The position numbers were made by a program, and so were the translations under genes. Shown one piece after another: positions 1 through 47,423 of a stretch of 64,000 nt of DNA. Location: positions 31,370,663 to 31,434,662 of the forward strand of contig NC_134510.1 in assembly GCF_027942865.1 (NCBI RefSeq), read 5' to 3'. The stretch is from Odontesthes bonariensis. Its lineage: Eukaryota > Chordata > Actinopteri > Atheriniformes > Atherinopsidae. Under the pieces are notes generated by a model. That model saw nothing but the letters and a program-made list of their open reading frames with translations, made no database searches and was not told where the DNA came from. Every line of letters starts with the position of its first letter. Within the stretch, counting starts at the first letter, position 1.

Positions 1-2837
1 CAGTCTTTGGATCCTTCACCACCCACAGGAACTTTCTTTTAAAGTGTTGATATTTTTCCAAGAAATTAGTAACTTTACCCACTATATCCAGAAGAGGTTC
101 AACTACTAAAGCTGAAATGTTTCTGAATATTTCCTCCTGTTTGCCTGAATCACACTCAAGGAAATGTTGGAAAAAAAATATTTTTCCTCATGTTCATGGG
201 TCTGTCTCCACCAGCTTTTACATTTAAAAAAAATTATTGACTTATTATTGATAGTTCTGTTCAATATAACACAAAATGAATGTTTGATTGTTTAGTTTTT
301 GTTCTAGATTCTGTGAACAGGCAGTCTGGCTTTTCATTTAACCCCTATCATCTTTGTCCTTTGATATTTCTTTGATGGAAGTTGATAGCATCATTTACTA
401 TACTGGCAAACATAGATGAATAAAATTAATAAAATAGAAGCATAACATTGTTAACTTCTACTGTGAGCATCATGTGAGACAAGTAAAATAATTATCTTGA
501 GTTATAGTTTTCTTAAAAATGTGGACATCCCTCAGACCTGAAGTAGCGTTCAGTGTATTGTCACTGCAGGATTGCTAAGACCAGTACGACTTCACAACGA
601 GCCAAACGTCACTCTTCTCATTAACGTAAGTTACTTTCCAAAAATGCAGCCGGCCACAAATGTTGCCAACTGTCTTTCAGACAGTTTTATGATGATTTAG
701 ACAATTATTCAGACCTGTTTAAGTACATGTCAAACAACAAGTTTGAGAGTTATTAAATGTGTGAAAGGTGAGTTTGAGTTGAAAATCCAGTTTATTATCT
801 TTGGAAAGGACAGCATGTGTGTGCAGCAGTCATGAAGTATTTGTTACATTTCTTTTATAGATTATGTGCAACAAATCACAAATTACATGTATATTCAGTA
901 AGTTAGATTGAAATTCAACAAATAATCTACTTTTTTCCCCTTATTATTAATGATGCATTTTTTGTACACTTGTGTTTGACCGCCAACATGACAATCGGTG
1001 GAGACATTGTCTTCGGCGATGAATTACGCTTTGAGTGCTGGTCTGTTTCACTAAATCAACCTTAATCTCAGTAACATTACCTGATTTAAAATGTCTAACA
1101 AACACAGTTGGTAGAATTGTGTGAGGCAGCACATTAAAGTGATCTGTTGAAGAACTGACTACCTGATGATGCTCTGCTACAGCAGCTTGTTGGGTGGCAA
1201 TTCTTGAAGCAGCAACTGAAACGATAGTCAGCTGCAACATACACGGTATCTTTCTTTGCCATTATTCAATATTGTCTTTCCTCTCATAAAACAAATTATT
1301 CACCATTATTTCTCTCTTTTCCTTATGTCTTACTTTTCTTTCTCTTCCTTCCACGTCCTTCTCATTTGACTTCGGTTTGTCTTTTAAACCCTTTCCAACA
1401 TTTGTTTTTTTCCTCATCAGAGACTTCCTCCATCTTTCACACTTCTGTCCCGTAAACCACCTCTGATGTAAGGAACCCCTGCACAAAGCAACACACACCC
1501 AGCTTTTGAGAACATCAAACACAACTTCAGTAATCAAAAAGTTCGGGTAGAATATACTAAAAGTAGAGTTTGGCTTTAGAGGAGCCGACGTCTTTCTCTG
1601 GGTTTTCTTTTGCAGCTTATTCCAGTCTCTCTGGGTTCAAAGTGTAAATATACTGGATCAGATAATTGCCAAATCATTTTATTCTTGCTGCAGAGTTGAA
1701 GCATCAGCAACACTTAAAATGAAGGAAGGAAACTTAAGTGGCTGTGATTTTGTTTTTGTGTGAACAGTACTGATCCCCTATTTTGATCTCTGGAGAAAAT
1801 TACCGAAATTATATTTTTGCTACTTTGGTAGCTTTTTAATGATGTTACAACAGTTTATGTTTTATGTTGAAAGACTTGAGACATTTTTAATTATAATTGA
1901 TGTTGTGTTTTTCAAAGAATTTCACTGTTTCATTTAAATTAATGCATTTATGCACCTTTTACTTAGCAACTATACTCCCTGAGTAATAGATCATATTTTC
2001 ATGGTGTGGTTTGACATCAGCTAAAGAAGAAAATGTATCTCTTGGAAAGATTTATAGACCTGATTGTGAATTTACATATTAAAGTTTCAAATGACTTCAA
2101 CAGGACAGAAAACAAGGCAAAACAGCTGCAAATCCAGGCCTCTTTAGCCATTTGGAGCACTTTCTGCGTAAGCTACCAACCTAAGCTAACCAAAGTGTTC
2201 AGATACTGTAGATGCTTCAGACATTGGACACAAATAACAAATGCTAACTGCAGCATGCATCTTGAAAGAGCAGTCGCCTTTTACTTAAATTTTGACACTG
2301 CTTTTAATCACTCTTTCATCAGATTTAAGTAAAAAACTTCTTTTTAGGATTTACCAGAGTGGGAGAATGTGAGGTTTGAGACCTAATCATACCTGGGAAA
2401 CTTTCTTGATCAACAAACCAACACCATCATCTGAGGCTAAACAGAAAGAACATGCTTAAAGCAATGGAGGATAAGCTTGTCAGTTTCTATGGTTCCAGCC
2501 CGTAATTTCAATTCATTACGTACTTCCGCCATGCAATAGAGTTTTAAGAAGTCATAAGTATGCTCACATCACATATTTCTTTCACATAGCCTCTGCACCA
2601 CCTTTGGTGCTTGGGCGTAACAAGCAAGGCTGTTATTTAAAAACAAGCCCAAAGTTGCTCATAATAAGTGGACTTGCAAATCTGTTGCCCAGAGCATGAG
2701 TTGTAAAGCAGTATAGTATCACAAGATACAAGAAAACTCTGGTAGGATGTAGTATTCTGATTAAGGTCTTATCCAAGTTAAGACCTTAGTATTAACCAAG
2801 TTATTACTGTATTGGAGAATTGTGTCTGACAGCTTCA
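1..2837. other. Intergenic, no recognisable gene
   Basis: I see AT-rich sequence with only short chance ORFs. The longest, on the minus strand at 947-1240 and the plus strand at 2033-2332, resemble no family I know and lack convincing splice context. No repeat class is obvious. Confidence 0.5.
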
Positions 2838-4850
2838 AAAATACTTTATTTATCCCAGAGGGAAATCAAATGTTGATGTGACTCAATTAAATCAAGGAGT
2901 TATTATAGATGCTGATGGCTGTGGGCAGGAAAGATTTCCTGTAGCGGTCTGTTTTGCATCTAAACTGAAGAAGCCTTTGACTGAAGAGACTCTGTTTTCC
3001 GATAACAGTCTCATGGAGAGGATGTTCAGGGTTGTCCATAATTCTCTTGATTTTATGCAAAATCCTTCTTTGCATTATTGTCTCCAGAGGTTCCACAGTC
3101 GTCCCCAGAACAGAACCAGCCTTCTTTATCAGGTTGTTGAGTCTTTTTAGGTCCCTGGTTCTGATGCTGCTGCCAGAAACAGATGACGCCAGAGGAAATG
3201 GCGCTCTCAACAACAGACTTGTAGAATATCTGCAACATCTTGCTGCAAACCTTGGTCTGTTGTCCAGATGAACACCAAGGTATTTATATTCCTCAACCAC
3301 CTCAACTTCTTCTCCCATGATGGAAACAGGGTTTGATCTGACCCTGTTTCTCCTGAAATCTACAATCATCTCCTTTGTTTTGTTAACATTCAAGATGAGA
3401 TGATTGTTCCCACACCATGCCACAAAGCGGTCCACCAGCTCTCTGTACTCAGCTTCTTGTCCATCTCTGATACACCCGACAACTGCAGAGTCATCTGAAT
3501 ATTTCTGTAGTCTGACGTGTACAGAGTGAAAAGGAATGTTGAGAGTGCAGTCCCCTGTGGTGCTCCTGTGCTGCTGATCACCTTGGTTAGACACACAATT
3601 CTTCAGTCTGACAAACTGTGGTCTGTTTGTCAGGTAGTCATTAATCCAGGTGATTGTTGAGGCCTCCACCTGAGTCTTCTGGAGTTTCAGACGAAGCAGA
3701 TCAGGCTGGATTGTGTTAAATGCACTGGAGACATCAAAGAACATGATCCTCACAGTGCTGCCTGCTTTGTCCAGATGACAGTGGGTTTGTTGAAGCAGGT
3801 GTATGATAGCGTCTTCAACTCCAACTCCATGGCGATAAGCAAACTGCAGGGGGTCCTGATATGTGCTGGTTTGCTTACACAGGTGGGTCAACAGGAGTCT
3901 CTCCAGGACCTTCATGATGTGGGATGTCAGGGCAGCAGATCTGTAGTCATTGATGACTGAAGGGTGAGTTTTCTTTGGTACCGGAACCAGACAGGATGTC
4001 TTCCACAACAGTGGTACCTTCTCTTGGGTCAAGCTAAGGTTGAAAAGGTGTTGCAGAATCCCACAGAGCTGCTCTGCACAGGCCTTCAGGACTCGGGGGC
4101 TGACACCATCTGGACCTGCAGCCTTGTTCCGGTTCAGTTTCTCCAACTGCCTCTTCACCTGACTTCTAGAAACAGAAAAGTGGGAGGGGGAGGCAAAGGG
4201 GACAGTAGCATCTCCTGATTTGGTTGAAGACAAACTAGTGGAAGCAGAAGAATCCATGACTGAGGTGGAGGTGGAGATGTTACAGGAAAGCTGTGGGTCA
4301 GAGGAGGGTGGGATGTCTCTTTGGCTGGGAAGAGGAGGGGAGGATGGTGAGCTTGTTCCTGAACTGAACCTGTTGAAGAATGTGTTCAGCTCATTTGCTC
4401 TGTCCAGACTTCCATCCATCCGATCATCCCTCTGCTTGAGGCCTGTGATCTTCTTCATTCCTGACCACACATCTCTGATGTTGTTCCTCTGCAGTTTACT
4501 CTCAAGCTTCTTTCTATACACCTCCTTGCTCTCTCTGATCTTGACTTTGAGCTGCTTCTGTATACTCCTCAGTAACTCCATGTCTCGCTCCCTAAAGGCT
4601 CTTTTTTTCTTGTTCAATAGTTCCTTTAGCTCACTGGTGATCCAGGGTTTGTTATTAGGGAAGCATCTTACTGTTCTGCTGGGGATGGTGTTGTCCACAC
4701 AGAAGTTTTTATAGTCAGACACACTCAGTCATGGCATTAATGTCCTCTCCATGTGGCTTACAAAGAGAAATCCAATCGGTTGCATCAAAACAACCCTGTA
4801 AGGCTTCTTCAGCTTCCTGTGACCACTTTCTAACAGTCACCAGCAACAAC
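2838..4850 (-). mobile_element. L2-like (CR1/L2 clade) LINE, 5'-truncated, frameshifted
   Basis: Remnant of a non-LTR retrotransposon ORF2. A 611-codon open frame (2887-4722, minus) encodes the linker before the reverse transcriptase, with NNKPW near residue 23, the RT palm motif FFDVSSAFNTI near 3712-3750, and the catalytic YSDD motif near 3486-3502 (L2 copies usually have FSDD). The C-terminal end of ORF2 is complete, followed by a short 3' tail carrying AATAAA. The endonuclease is absent. The usual GAPQGT motif lies in another frame at about 3545-3590, so a pair of compensating indels flanks it. Upstream of 4722 the coding match continues in a third frame (KWSQEAEEAL, FDATDW), showing one more frameshift; similarity fades near 4850. 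The copy is therefore dead although its main frame is open. Clade assignment is from motif memory, not a search. Confidence 0.88.
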
Positions 4851-7589
4851 ACCTATTAAAGAAAATGACTATTTCCTCTATGATAAATGTCAAAACCAGC
4901 GAGATAATAGTAGTTTAAGCTGAAGATGAATTATCTCTGACTGCACTTTTAGATTATTTAGCTTCTCTGGATTTGCAGTGGCAGCTGAAGGGTGGTGCAG
5001 TTATTTATTTCATTGGCTGCACCTGTGAAGGTGTGGATGTAAGTAAAGAAGACTTGTTGCTGTAGCTCAGCATGATGACTTCGGTAAGTATCTCAGTTGC
5101 AGTCCAACGTGGGGACATACTGTATAAGCACAGCTGTGGACATCACAGATGCAATTCTTTGACTACTTTATAGTCTAGGAGGACGTGTTTCATCCATGTG
5201 CAAAAGCACAACAAGAAGTACATCTGCCCCCCTCCCCAGGTTCATTATGTCATTGATTGTATTTTTCTAAATATGAACTGTACATAAGCATGTTCATCTT
5301 TTCAGCCTCATAGATATGCTCTGGCTGTCCCTTTTCTCCACTCATCATGAATAAGTGGATGCAAAATATTCCATTAACATAACCAAACAGCTACTGAAAA
5401 CTACTAGTGTCTTTGGGGAAATCTAAACCTAACAAAGTTGTTGTGCTCCTCCTAACATGACAAAATATGCATTGTGTATGCAGAAAGTACAAACCAACTT
5501 GGTGTGTTTTGGTCTCGACATGTCTGCTGTTTCTCCCTTGAAGGCTGAATCTGAGGTTTTAGATATCGAGAGTGTCCATGTCCTGATCCAGAACAGCAAG
5601 TAACGAGCTAAAATGCTAACTCTGTCCCAGTCACAAAGGGAAACCCTCTCTTCACCACACCAGTTTGGCTGTTTTTTTTATCCTCTTACTCAAGCTGAAG
5701 TTTTACAAAGTCGGTTATGTGTTGAGTGAGTTTCATGACCTCTGGGCCCATGAAACCTGTTGGAAAAGCATTCCTTGCTTCCTTCCTGTAAAAGGTCCTT
5801 TCTGCAGATATGTGGCTTCTGTCCGACAGCAGCGATACACGCCAAGAGATTAACTTGTGGCCTGACATCCCTGCAAGAAGCTTGTAAAACCAGCAGAGTA
5901 TGCCATGTGATGGATCCCAGAGCTCCCACACTAATTCAAAATCTCTCTACAACATACCAACCTGCCCTCTTAAAGATAGATGGAAAACGCTTCACTTCTT
6001 CACATCCTGAATTATACACTGCAGACCTTCCGCATTATTCATTTACACTTTACACTCAGTTTCCAGGGTGGTTGTGTGTTTCGTAAAAGGAACAAAGATC
6101 ATTAATAAAAAGCTCCGTAAACGTCTTAAATATCTGCAGTTTATGTTCTTACGAGGATGTAAAAGACAAACAATTACATGACACAATAGTTTTTTATTGG
6201 GTAGCACCACCCTCTGTGCTGCCAGCTCAGTCTGATAGAGGACTTTAGTTTCCAAGAAGAGGATGGAATGTGGCTCCTTGAGCTACCAGACCCGCTGGCT
6301 CTTCACTCATTAGTTCAACTAACATTTGTCCCTCAACATTATTACAACCTATATGCAAGCTGTAGCTGCTGCACTTGTCTGGGCCTATTCTTCGTGGGAA
6401 CGTGTCTCCCTCAGAATGTGGACTTTTTTTTGGGAGGCTAGGAACGACTTGAAAATGACTTGAAAATTATTGTAAGAGAAGGTACCTCTGTTCAAACTGC
6501 TAGGCCACGTTTCCTGGAAAGGTTCTTGAGTAGTGTTAGTTTAGTTTATATGACCCTGTGTCAGACAGCTGGGTCTAACCTCTGCCCCCCATCATTGCCC
6601 CCCTCCACCCTCCCAAAGCCAGACCCACCGGCTGCAGAGGGCTTTAACTTCAGGGCTCCCAGGGCTCCAGCTCCCGTCTGCAGCCAGTCTGAAGGCAGGA
6701 GGAACCTCACATTACCCTGAAAACCTCAGGTAATTCCAGCATCAGCAATACAGCCCACCACAAAGAGGGAAAGCTCACCTACAGTTTTACAATTTCCTCC
6801 TCTCAAACAGGTTAAATTATCTGACATCTTCCTGAAAAAGAAACCATTTTGTCTTTTCTGAGACAAGATGTCTCACTTATACAACAGCCTTAAGAAACAT
6901 TTCAATCTTAATTCATTAAGAATTAAACCATATGTAACTAGTTATCTCTATCAAATCTGACACTGTAAAGGAAGTCATTCTAAAGCTACAAGTAAGGGAT
7001 TTTCCTACTGGTTGTGTTGGAGTATTGCAATTTGAGGTGTGTATCTGTCCGAGCCGGTGGTGAACTTCACGAACAGTGTGGTGAGTTTTCAGTCTTCAGT
7101 TACATTTGTTAGCAGTTCATTTCCAGACACAAGTTGTTTACCCTTACAAAATTTTTTTTTTCATTATTTATTTATTTATTTTAAACCTCCTTTATAACAG
7201 TAGTGAGACATTAAGGTGCAGCTTTGTCATTTTTTTTTTTACTCCACTGAATAACGAGTGTTGTCTGGCTTCTTTACTACAGCAGATGTCTTAGTTGCAT
7301 CCATTGGTCTCACTCAGCCCACACACGGTGACAGATTTTGGGTATTCAACCAATGTAAGCAGGTTTAAGAGCAGTGATAGCTGACAGCATGTAGCCCTCA
7401 GAGATGATGCCAAGCATAGCTCAGGTTTGATTGGTTGAAAGTTAGCTTCAGCCTTAAGGTGGCTGTCAACAATAGATTTCATCAGAAAGAAGTGCAAAGG
7501 AGCACAAATTTTATTTTTTTATAAGGTCACCTTGTCCAAGGTGACTTTTGTCTTCATCATTATCAGCTGTCATTATATTTGTTTTTTTA
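4851..7589. other. Intergenic, no recognisable gene
   Basis: Overlapping short ORFs on both strands at 5665-6255 are chance overlaps without family resemblance. 6560-6720 is C-rich and somewhat GC-rich. I can support no coding gene or RNA here. Confidence 0.45.
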
Positions 7590-7651
7590 TGCTGGCAGGA
7601 ATGTTCAGTGTTGCATCTGAGCTGAAGAAGCCTCTGACTGAACCCACTCAC
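7590..7651 (-). repeat. Short L2 LINE 3' fragment
   Basis: The stretch around GCTGAAGAAGCCTCTGACTG repeats the region of the large L2 copy at about 2927-2990 with a few differences and in the same orientation. It is a second, much shorter 5'-truncated copy or a decay product of one. Confidence 0.55.
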
Positions 7652-8411
7652 ACTGAACACATACTAACACTAACTATAACTACACAGTTTCAACTTGTGC
7701 TTTACTTTTAAGCAGTGTTTGATTTATTTTTAACATTTTGAAATGTACCTTTTTGGGTTTTGATGGGTTGTACCAATGCCTCTTCCTTTCAGCTCTTCTG
7801 TTTTCCAAATGCACTTTTTTCACTGCACAGAAGTTACAAAAATCAGAAGGTTCACGAGCAACAGAAACTTCATCAAAGCAGCTGGTGCAACAGATACTGT
7901 GAATCAGTTGTGGCATGTGCCACCATTTGTGAGGTTGTTGATTGTTGACCATAAACTTAGCTTAGCATCTCTTATGTACTTGCAACACATAAGAGGAAAG
8001 TTAATTCATTTATTTATTTTTAAATTCAACTTCTTTTAGAACTTTTTTTTTTTAATTAAACCCTTGGTGTGTTCCTTTTTGTGCCTGATGTGCTGAAGAA
8101 ATTCAGCTTGTGACTTCAACTGCCGTTTCTGTGCCTTCTTCTTAAACGATACCACCGACAGTTTCTTGTGTGCTCGGATTTTCATCCCGACTTACAATAC
8201 AATAAAGTCTCTGAGTGATCACAGGAAAATGGCACAATTGATAAAACTGTTTATGTTTTGTACAGACAGATAACTAACATCAGAACTTTCACTCAAGTTG
8301 ACAGCGTTCATCTGCAGATTGTTTGGACTCATTCATGTTGTTCAGTTTGAGACCCAGAAGCCCCCATTCAGGGTCCTGCAGCACCCTGTGACTTCTGTAC
8401 ATGCTCAGACA

Positions 8412-8414
<3 letters not shown>
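7652..8414. other. Intergenic, nothing identified
   Basis: AT-rich sequence with overlapping short ORFs on both strands at 7680-8039 that resemble nothing I know. Confidence 0.4.
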
Positions 8415-8454
<40 letters not shown>

Positions 8455-8488
8455 GTGAGTGTGCGCGCGCGCGCGCGCGCGTGCGCGC
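8415..8488. repeat. Compound (GT)n-(GC)n dinucleotide repeat
   Basis: About 45 bp of GT repeats run into a nearly pure GC/CG tract with single GT interruptions. Alternating purine-pyrimidine with CG steps is the classical Z-DNA-prone composition. Reading frames through it give only Cys-Val or Arg-Ala repeats and are not genes. Confidence 0.95.
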
Positions 8489-8849
8489 AGAGTGATGAGA
8501 AGGATCCTTCAGTGCGGTCAGATCAGGTCAACCCCCTGTCTTCTCTCTGTTGCCATCTAGTGGTTAATATTAATACAATTCTACAACACACACTTTGAAG
8601 CAATCCTCACCCCTAATGGGCACGTTTAAATGAACGGTTTCACTTTAACACACTGTGCTGTTTTCTTTCCTTTTTTCTCTCTTTAATCACACACTCTTTT
8701 TTTGACACACATACCATCCTTCTTTGATGCTCTTTATGTCTTTAAGCCAAATGCTGCAACTTTTTTCTCTTTTTTATTAACGCTCCTCTTCTTTCCTCAA
8801 TAACACACTCATTTATTTTTCTTTTGACCCGCTCCTTCATTGTCTCTTC

Positions 8850-8876
<27 letters not shown>
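8850..8876. repeat. (CA)n microsatellite
   Basis: Uninterrupted CA dinucleotides, bounded by TCTCTTCC on the left and TCACACCTC on the right. Confidence 0.9.
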
Positions 8877-8882
<6 letters not shown>

Positions 8883-9604
8883 CTCAGCTGTGCCTGTGGT
8901 GGTGTGTGTTTCCAGATCGAGCCGTGGCTGACGCTCAGTTAAAAGCTGCTGGGTGGGTCCTAATTATTTCTTTGAAGACTCACTTTTCCTCCCGTCTGAG
9001 CTTCTGACGAGCTTCTCTTTAAAGAGGCCAGACACACACAGGCGCTGTCATGCAACCCCGCCTCATCTGTCACATATGACTTTCATGTTGACTCCAGACT
9101 GAAGATTTATAGGAACATAATGCAAAAATTTAGAGGAGTTTACACGGTGAAGGAGCATGTTGAGTTTGAAAATGAGCTTCCTCCATGTTTGCATGAATCA
9201 GAGCTGCATGTTACGTCTACATGTTGTGTGTGAGGAAAGATTGAAAAATCCTCCAACCTAATTAAGCATATAAGTTGTTTGTCTTTCTGAATCTGATAAG
9301 AACAAAGCACAGATGACAAAGATAGTTGAATGGATGACAGTATGTTAGGCACAAAAACTCATTAGAATTAGAGAAAGATGCTGACTGGGAGTCCCTCCAC
9401 CTCGACACCCTCTCTTGTGTCTTTACTTATAACTGACTTGTCTATCACTCCACTAGAATTTAAAGTCATGGCATAAATGTTTTATTTGGTGATAAGCTGC
9501 TTGTTAGAACAACCTATGCCACTTTTAGCTTATTTGGAAAAGCAGTCTGGAGATATTTATATAAAACAATCCAAAGCTAAGTTTGAGGACTTAGACACAG
9601 AGTC

Positions 9605-9768
9605 CACAGTCTGGGCAGTCATGGTTCAATTCCCATTGCATCCACGAGTCGAAGTATCTTTGGGCAAGACACTGAACCCCTCAATGCCCCTGATGTGTTC
9701 ATCAGTGCGTGATTGAACCTAGGAAAGGTTGAAAAAAGCACTATATCAGTGTGGGCCATTTACCTTTC
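9605..9768 (+). repeat. Probable tRNA-derived SINE-like repeat
   Basis: Contains GGTTCAATTCC at 9623-9633, which fits the tRNA B-box consensus. It is followed by a CTTTGGGCAAGACACTGAACCCC block and a 3' end with GCACTATATCAGTG...CCATTTACC, an arrangement I recognise as a common short teleost repeat. No A-box is evident, so the copy is truncated or diverged. Exact family not assigned. Confidence 0.55.
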
Positions 9769-10499
9769 ACAAATTAATGATCCCGGAATGATCACCTTGG
9801 GAATGTTTTATCAAATAAAGAAATGAGGACAAACACCCTCAGCTCTCTGTTTGGCCTATAGTTCAAACAGTGTCCGTTTGCAAATCTCACCAACCCCAAT
9901 GTGACAACCTCTTCAGCCTCTCAATAGTGAACAATTTGTTTTTTTTATTTCTATTTGAGGTACTTTATTCTGACCTGAGTTGAATTAGAGACTTATTTGA
10001 ATAAAAAAGACTTAAGCATCAGAAATACTGCAGAAAGCTTGGCATGAAGTTTGATCAAAAAACATGTGGCCGAGCCAAAAAGGGCTGAAGTACACTCAAT
10101 GGATCAAGTATGTAAACATTGTACACATCAATCTACTGTGACACCAGCTGCTCACCTACCTGGTGGAGAAAGTTTCCCCTACAAGGATTAGATGATATGT
10201 GTTCCAGATCATGCCCAAGATGTTGCATGTGGTAACATTCACCTCCACACCAACCTGGGGAGGCAGTTTCCTCATGGAGTGGTAGCCTGTGATGATGAAA
10301 CGGGAATGTTGTCACAGAGCTGCAAAGACCATTCAGTAATATCATAATAATGAAACGGGCTTGGAAAAAGGGCAAACTATTTTTTTTCCATTGATTATTT
10401 TTTTTTCTTTTCTAAAAATGCGAACAGCCACAACTTTGGACACTTGAGACTTTTTTTGCTTGTTTGTAATGAGAGCTGTCTCCGTGAAAAGAAGGCTGC
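9769..10499. other. Intergenic, upstream of bmper
   Basis: No family-level signal. A minus-strand ORF at 10133-10375 overlaps a stretch of higher complexity that could be an old repeat, but I cannot place it. Confidence 0.4.
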
Positions 10500-11456
10500 T
10501 TTCTCTCTGCACACAGGTTCAGTTCAGTAAGCGGCGGATACCGAGTCACTCTCAAAAAAAAAATTAAAAAAAAATAGGTGTGGAGGGTTTTGCTTCTCTG
10601 CAGGAGATGAAGCAGAGAGGGTCTGGAGAGTTTGGAGGAGAATTTGGAGAGGTCTGGAGGCAGGAGGAGGTCCCGGGTTGCACAGAGGAGGCAGGACTTT
10701 GCGGCTCCGTGGTGCGCTCCGACACCAGAGGTCCGCTTTAATATCAGCGCAGGAGGAGAAGCAGGTCGTCTCTTTACACCGCGCAGACAGAGAAAGGCTG
10801 CAGTCCACTCCTCCGTCCTGGACAGTCGACTTTGAGCATCCATGTGCCAAGCGGATTTTGGATCGGGAGCGCAGATTGCTACGCTTGATTTATTTCTCTC
10901 TCTTTTTTTTTTTTTATCTTACTGACTGACATCGGCTGGTAGTCTGGTGATTTGTAAAGCTGTCCCGTTGTTATAACTCTGCAAGCTCCAGTCACCTTGG
11001 TCATTTTGGTTTGGACTGTCCTGACAGCCGGTGTGGAGTTAAGTCCATTTTTTTAAACTAACTGCCCTCCACAGAGGTTCTCTGGATTATTGAATTTTAA
11101 GGATTTGATGTTTGACTGATAAAAAGTGCTTAATCCCAGCACGGAGCTCTGTTTTCAGCGCCGGACATGTGCAGCCCCGCTGTCTCCAGCCTGCTGGCGC
11201 ATCTTTGTCATTTTAATGTAACTGTAATTATCGCGCGTCTGGCTGATTGTCGCTTTACATTTCAGAGCACACTGATAAACTAAGGAGTCTATCTCTCCTG
11301 GCGACAAAATAGAAGCGACCTTTAAGAGATAGACACTGTTTCTGGATTTGTGCGATTTGATTTTCTTTTTCATTTGGACGCGTTTGATTTATTCACACAT
11401 CCGTTGACATCAAACTCTTTGATACTTTTTTTTTTTGTCCCGGAGCATTGCCAAGG
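10500..11456 (+). promoter_or_regulatory. bmper promoter and 5' leader region
   Basis: GC-richer than its flanks, with purine-rich G/A tracts at 10600-10690, and directly precedes the bmper start codon. No TATA box is clear, so the start of transcription is not fixed. If the leader is unspliced it holds upstream AUGs: a 3-codon ORF at 11108-11119, a 38-codon ORF at 11167-11283, and inside that, in another frame, a minimal ATG-TAA at 11216-11221. No AUG follows 11283 until the bmper start. Confidence 0.5.
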
Positions 11457-45986
<34,530 letters not shown>

Positions 45987-47140
45987 CCTTTATTACCCAG
46001 GTGGGAGGGGGGTTAGGTTAGGGAGGGTCACCTGTAGTGTCCAAAGCAGAGGGCCAAACTAGCCAAAAAGCGTTTAGGACGCTAAAGTGTCTCGAGTCTT
46101 CCGATCAGATGCACCAAGGTACTCAGGCTCCATTACTTGGCAAAGAATCATGTCGGAGTGATTTCCGAGTCAGAGATACAAACTACGGTGACAGACTGAA
46201 GGGGACGTGCATGGAAGGCTGACAGTTGTCACAAGATTCAGCCTCTGATGTCCTTATGCTTCTTGTGATGCCAAGTAATGTTGCAACACCAGTTACCACC
46301 ACTAAGAAGAATTGAAATCCCAAGAGAAAACTCAGGGCCCCATCTGGAGATTTTTAAATCTGAGGAACATTCAGCACATTGTCGTGGATCCTCAGGAAAT
46401 GGTTTGGGCCAAAGGACTCCTACTAGAGCCAATATGGTGCCCAAATTTCTCTTGCAAACACATTATTATGGAAAACTGAGCGTCTGCATTTGGAATAGCA
46501 AGACTCAATGTTGAGAAACTCTCTGATACTTTGTCGAGCTGCCCTCATGATCTCTGTTCCATCATTTCATACTGTAAGCTAACCAGATTTATATGAGACA
46601 AGATTGCTTTTATATTATTATTATTGCTCTAATTATTAATATTTGTTGTTGATATTGTTAATTTATATCAGTCAATTGACATGTTGTAGCAAGAGCCAGA
46701 ATCATGAATATAATTTCGTTACAAATGATTTAAAGGGAAACAAGAGCTATTTATGTATTTGTTGTGTACCTTTGTGTTACTGTTTGAAGAGAAATGCCCA
46801 AATGTGACTTAGTTGTTGCACCATCGCAGGGAAAAAAGTACTGTATTGTATTATGCTCCATGTACAGCTTGTTGTGGATAGTACCAAACTGAAGGTGTTC
46901 ATGTAAACATATGCTTTACTTGACGATGATTATTTAAGACCAGCAATATAATCTTTTCTCGAAGTTCATTTTTGACTGCCGTCTCAACTCTTTGAAGGGC
47001 TGAACAAAATTTGTTTAACAACCAAAAGAGAAAAAGGATGTAAAGCTGGATTCATACATGACATTAAATAATGATGGCTACACAGGGAGCAAAGATCTGT
47101 GTACCAGAAATAAAGAATAAATCTGTAAAAGACTTAGGAA
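45987..47140 (+). other. bmper probable 3' untranslated region
   Basis: Candidate polyadenylation signals are ATTAAA at 47063 and AATAAA at 47109 and 47116. The transcript end is inferred; nothing earlier in the interval is a better signal. Confidence 0.45.
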
Positions 47141-47423
47141 ATAAAAAGAGGAATAAATAAAAGATTCAATCGTTTTAGAAAGATCTGGCAAGAAAAGCTC
47201 AAATAAAAATTTGAATTTTCTTTTATTTCTGATTTCATTTCTTTTTGTTGTAATTTTTGCTATTGATTGCAAAATTCCAAATGCAATAGAAACAATAAGA
47301 AAACTTACAGGGATGAAATTAAATTAAAAATGTCTAACACAATAACATTTTATATCCAGAAATATTCTATTAACTTACATGCCACACTTAAGTAAATTTA
47401 TATTTATATACACAATATAAATA

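Noticed and set aside
947..1240. 97-codon minus-strand ORF
   Set aside because: No motif, no homologue I recognise, no flanking exon signals; length is within chance.
2887..4722. 611-codon minus-strand ORF as a host gene
   Set aside because: Its motifs are those of a LINE reverse transcriptase, and parts are read out of frame.
5665..6255. Cluster of overlapping ORFs possibly marking a gene
   Set aside because: They overlap on both strands, have no recognisable domain and no coherent splice pattern.
8298..8598. ORFs rich in Cys-Val and Arg-Ala
   Set aside because: Translations of the GT/GC repeat.
9623..9633. B-box as part of a functional tRNA gene
   Set aside because: No A-box or cloverleaf can be drawn; the context is a SINE-like repeat.
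10412..10929. Overlapping ORFs on both strands upstream of bmper
   Set aside because: No family resemblance; they arise from the GC-richer leader region.
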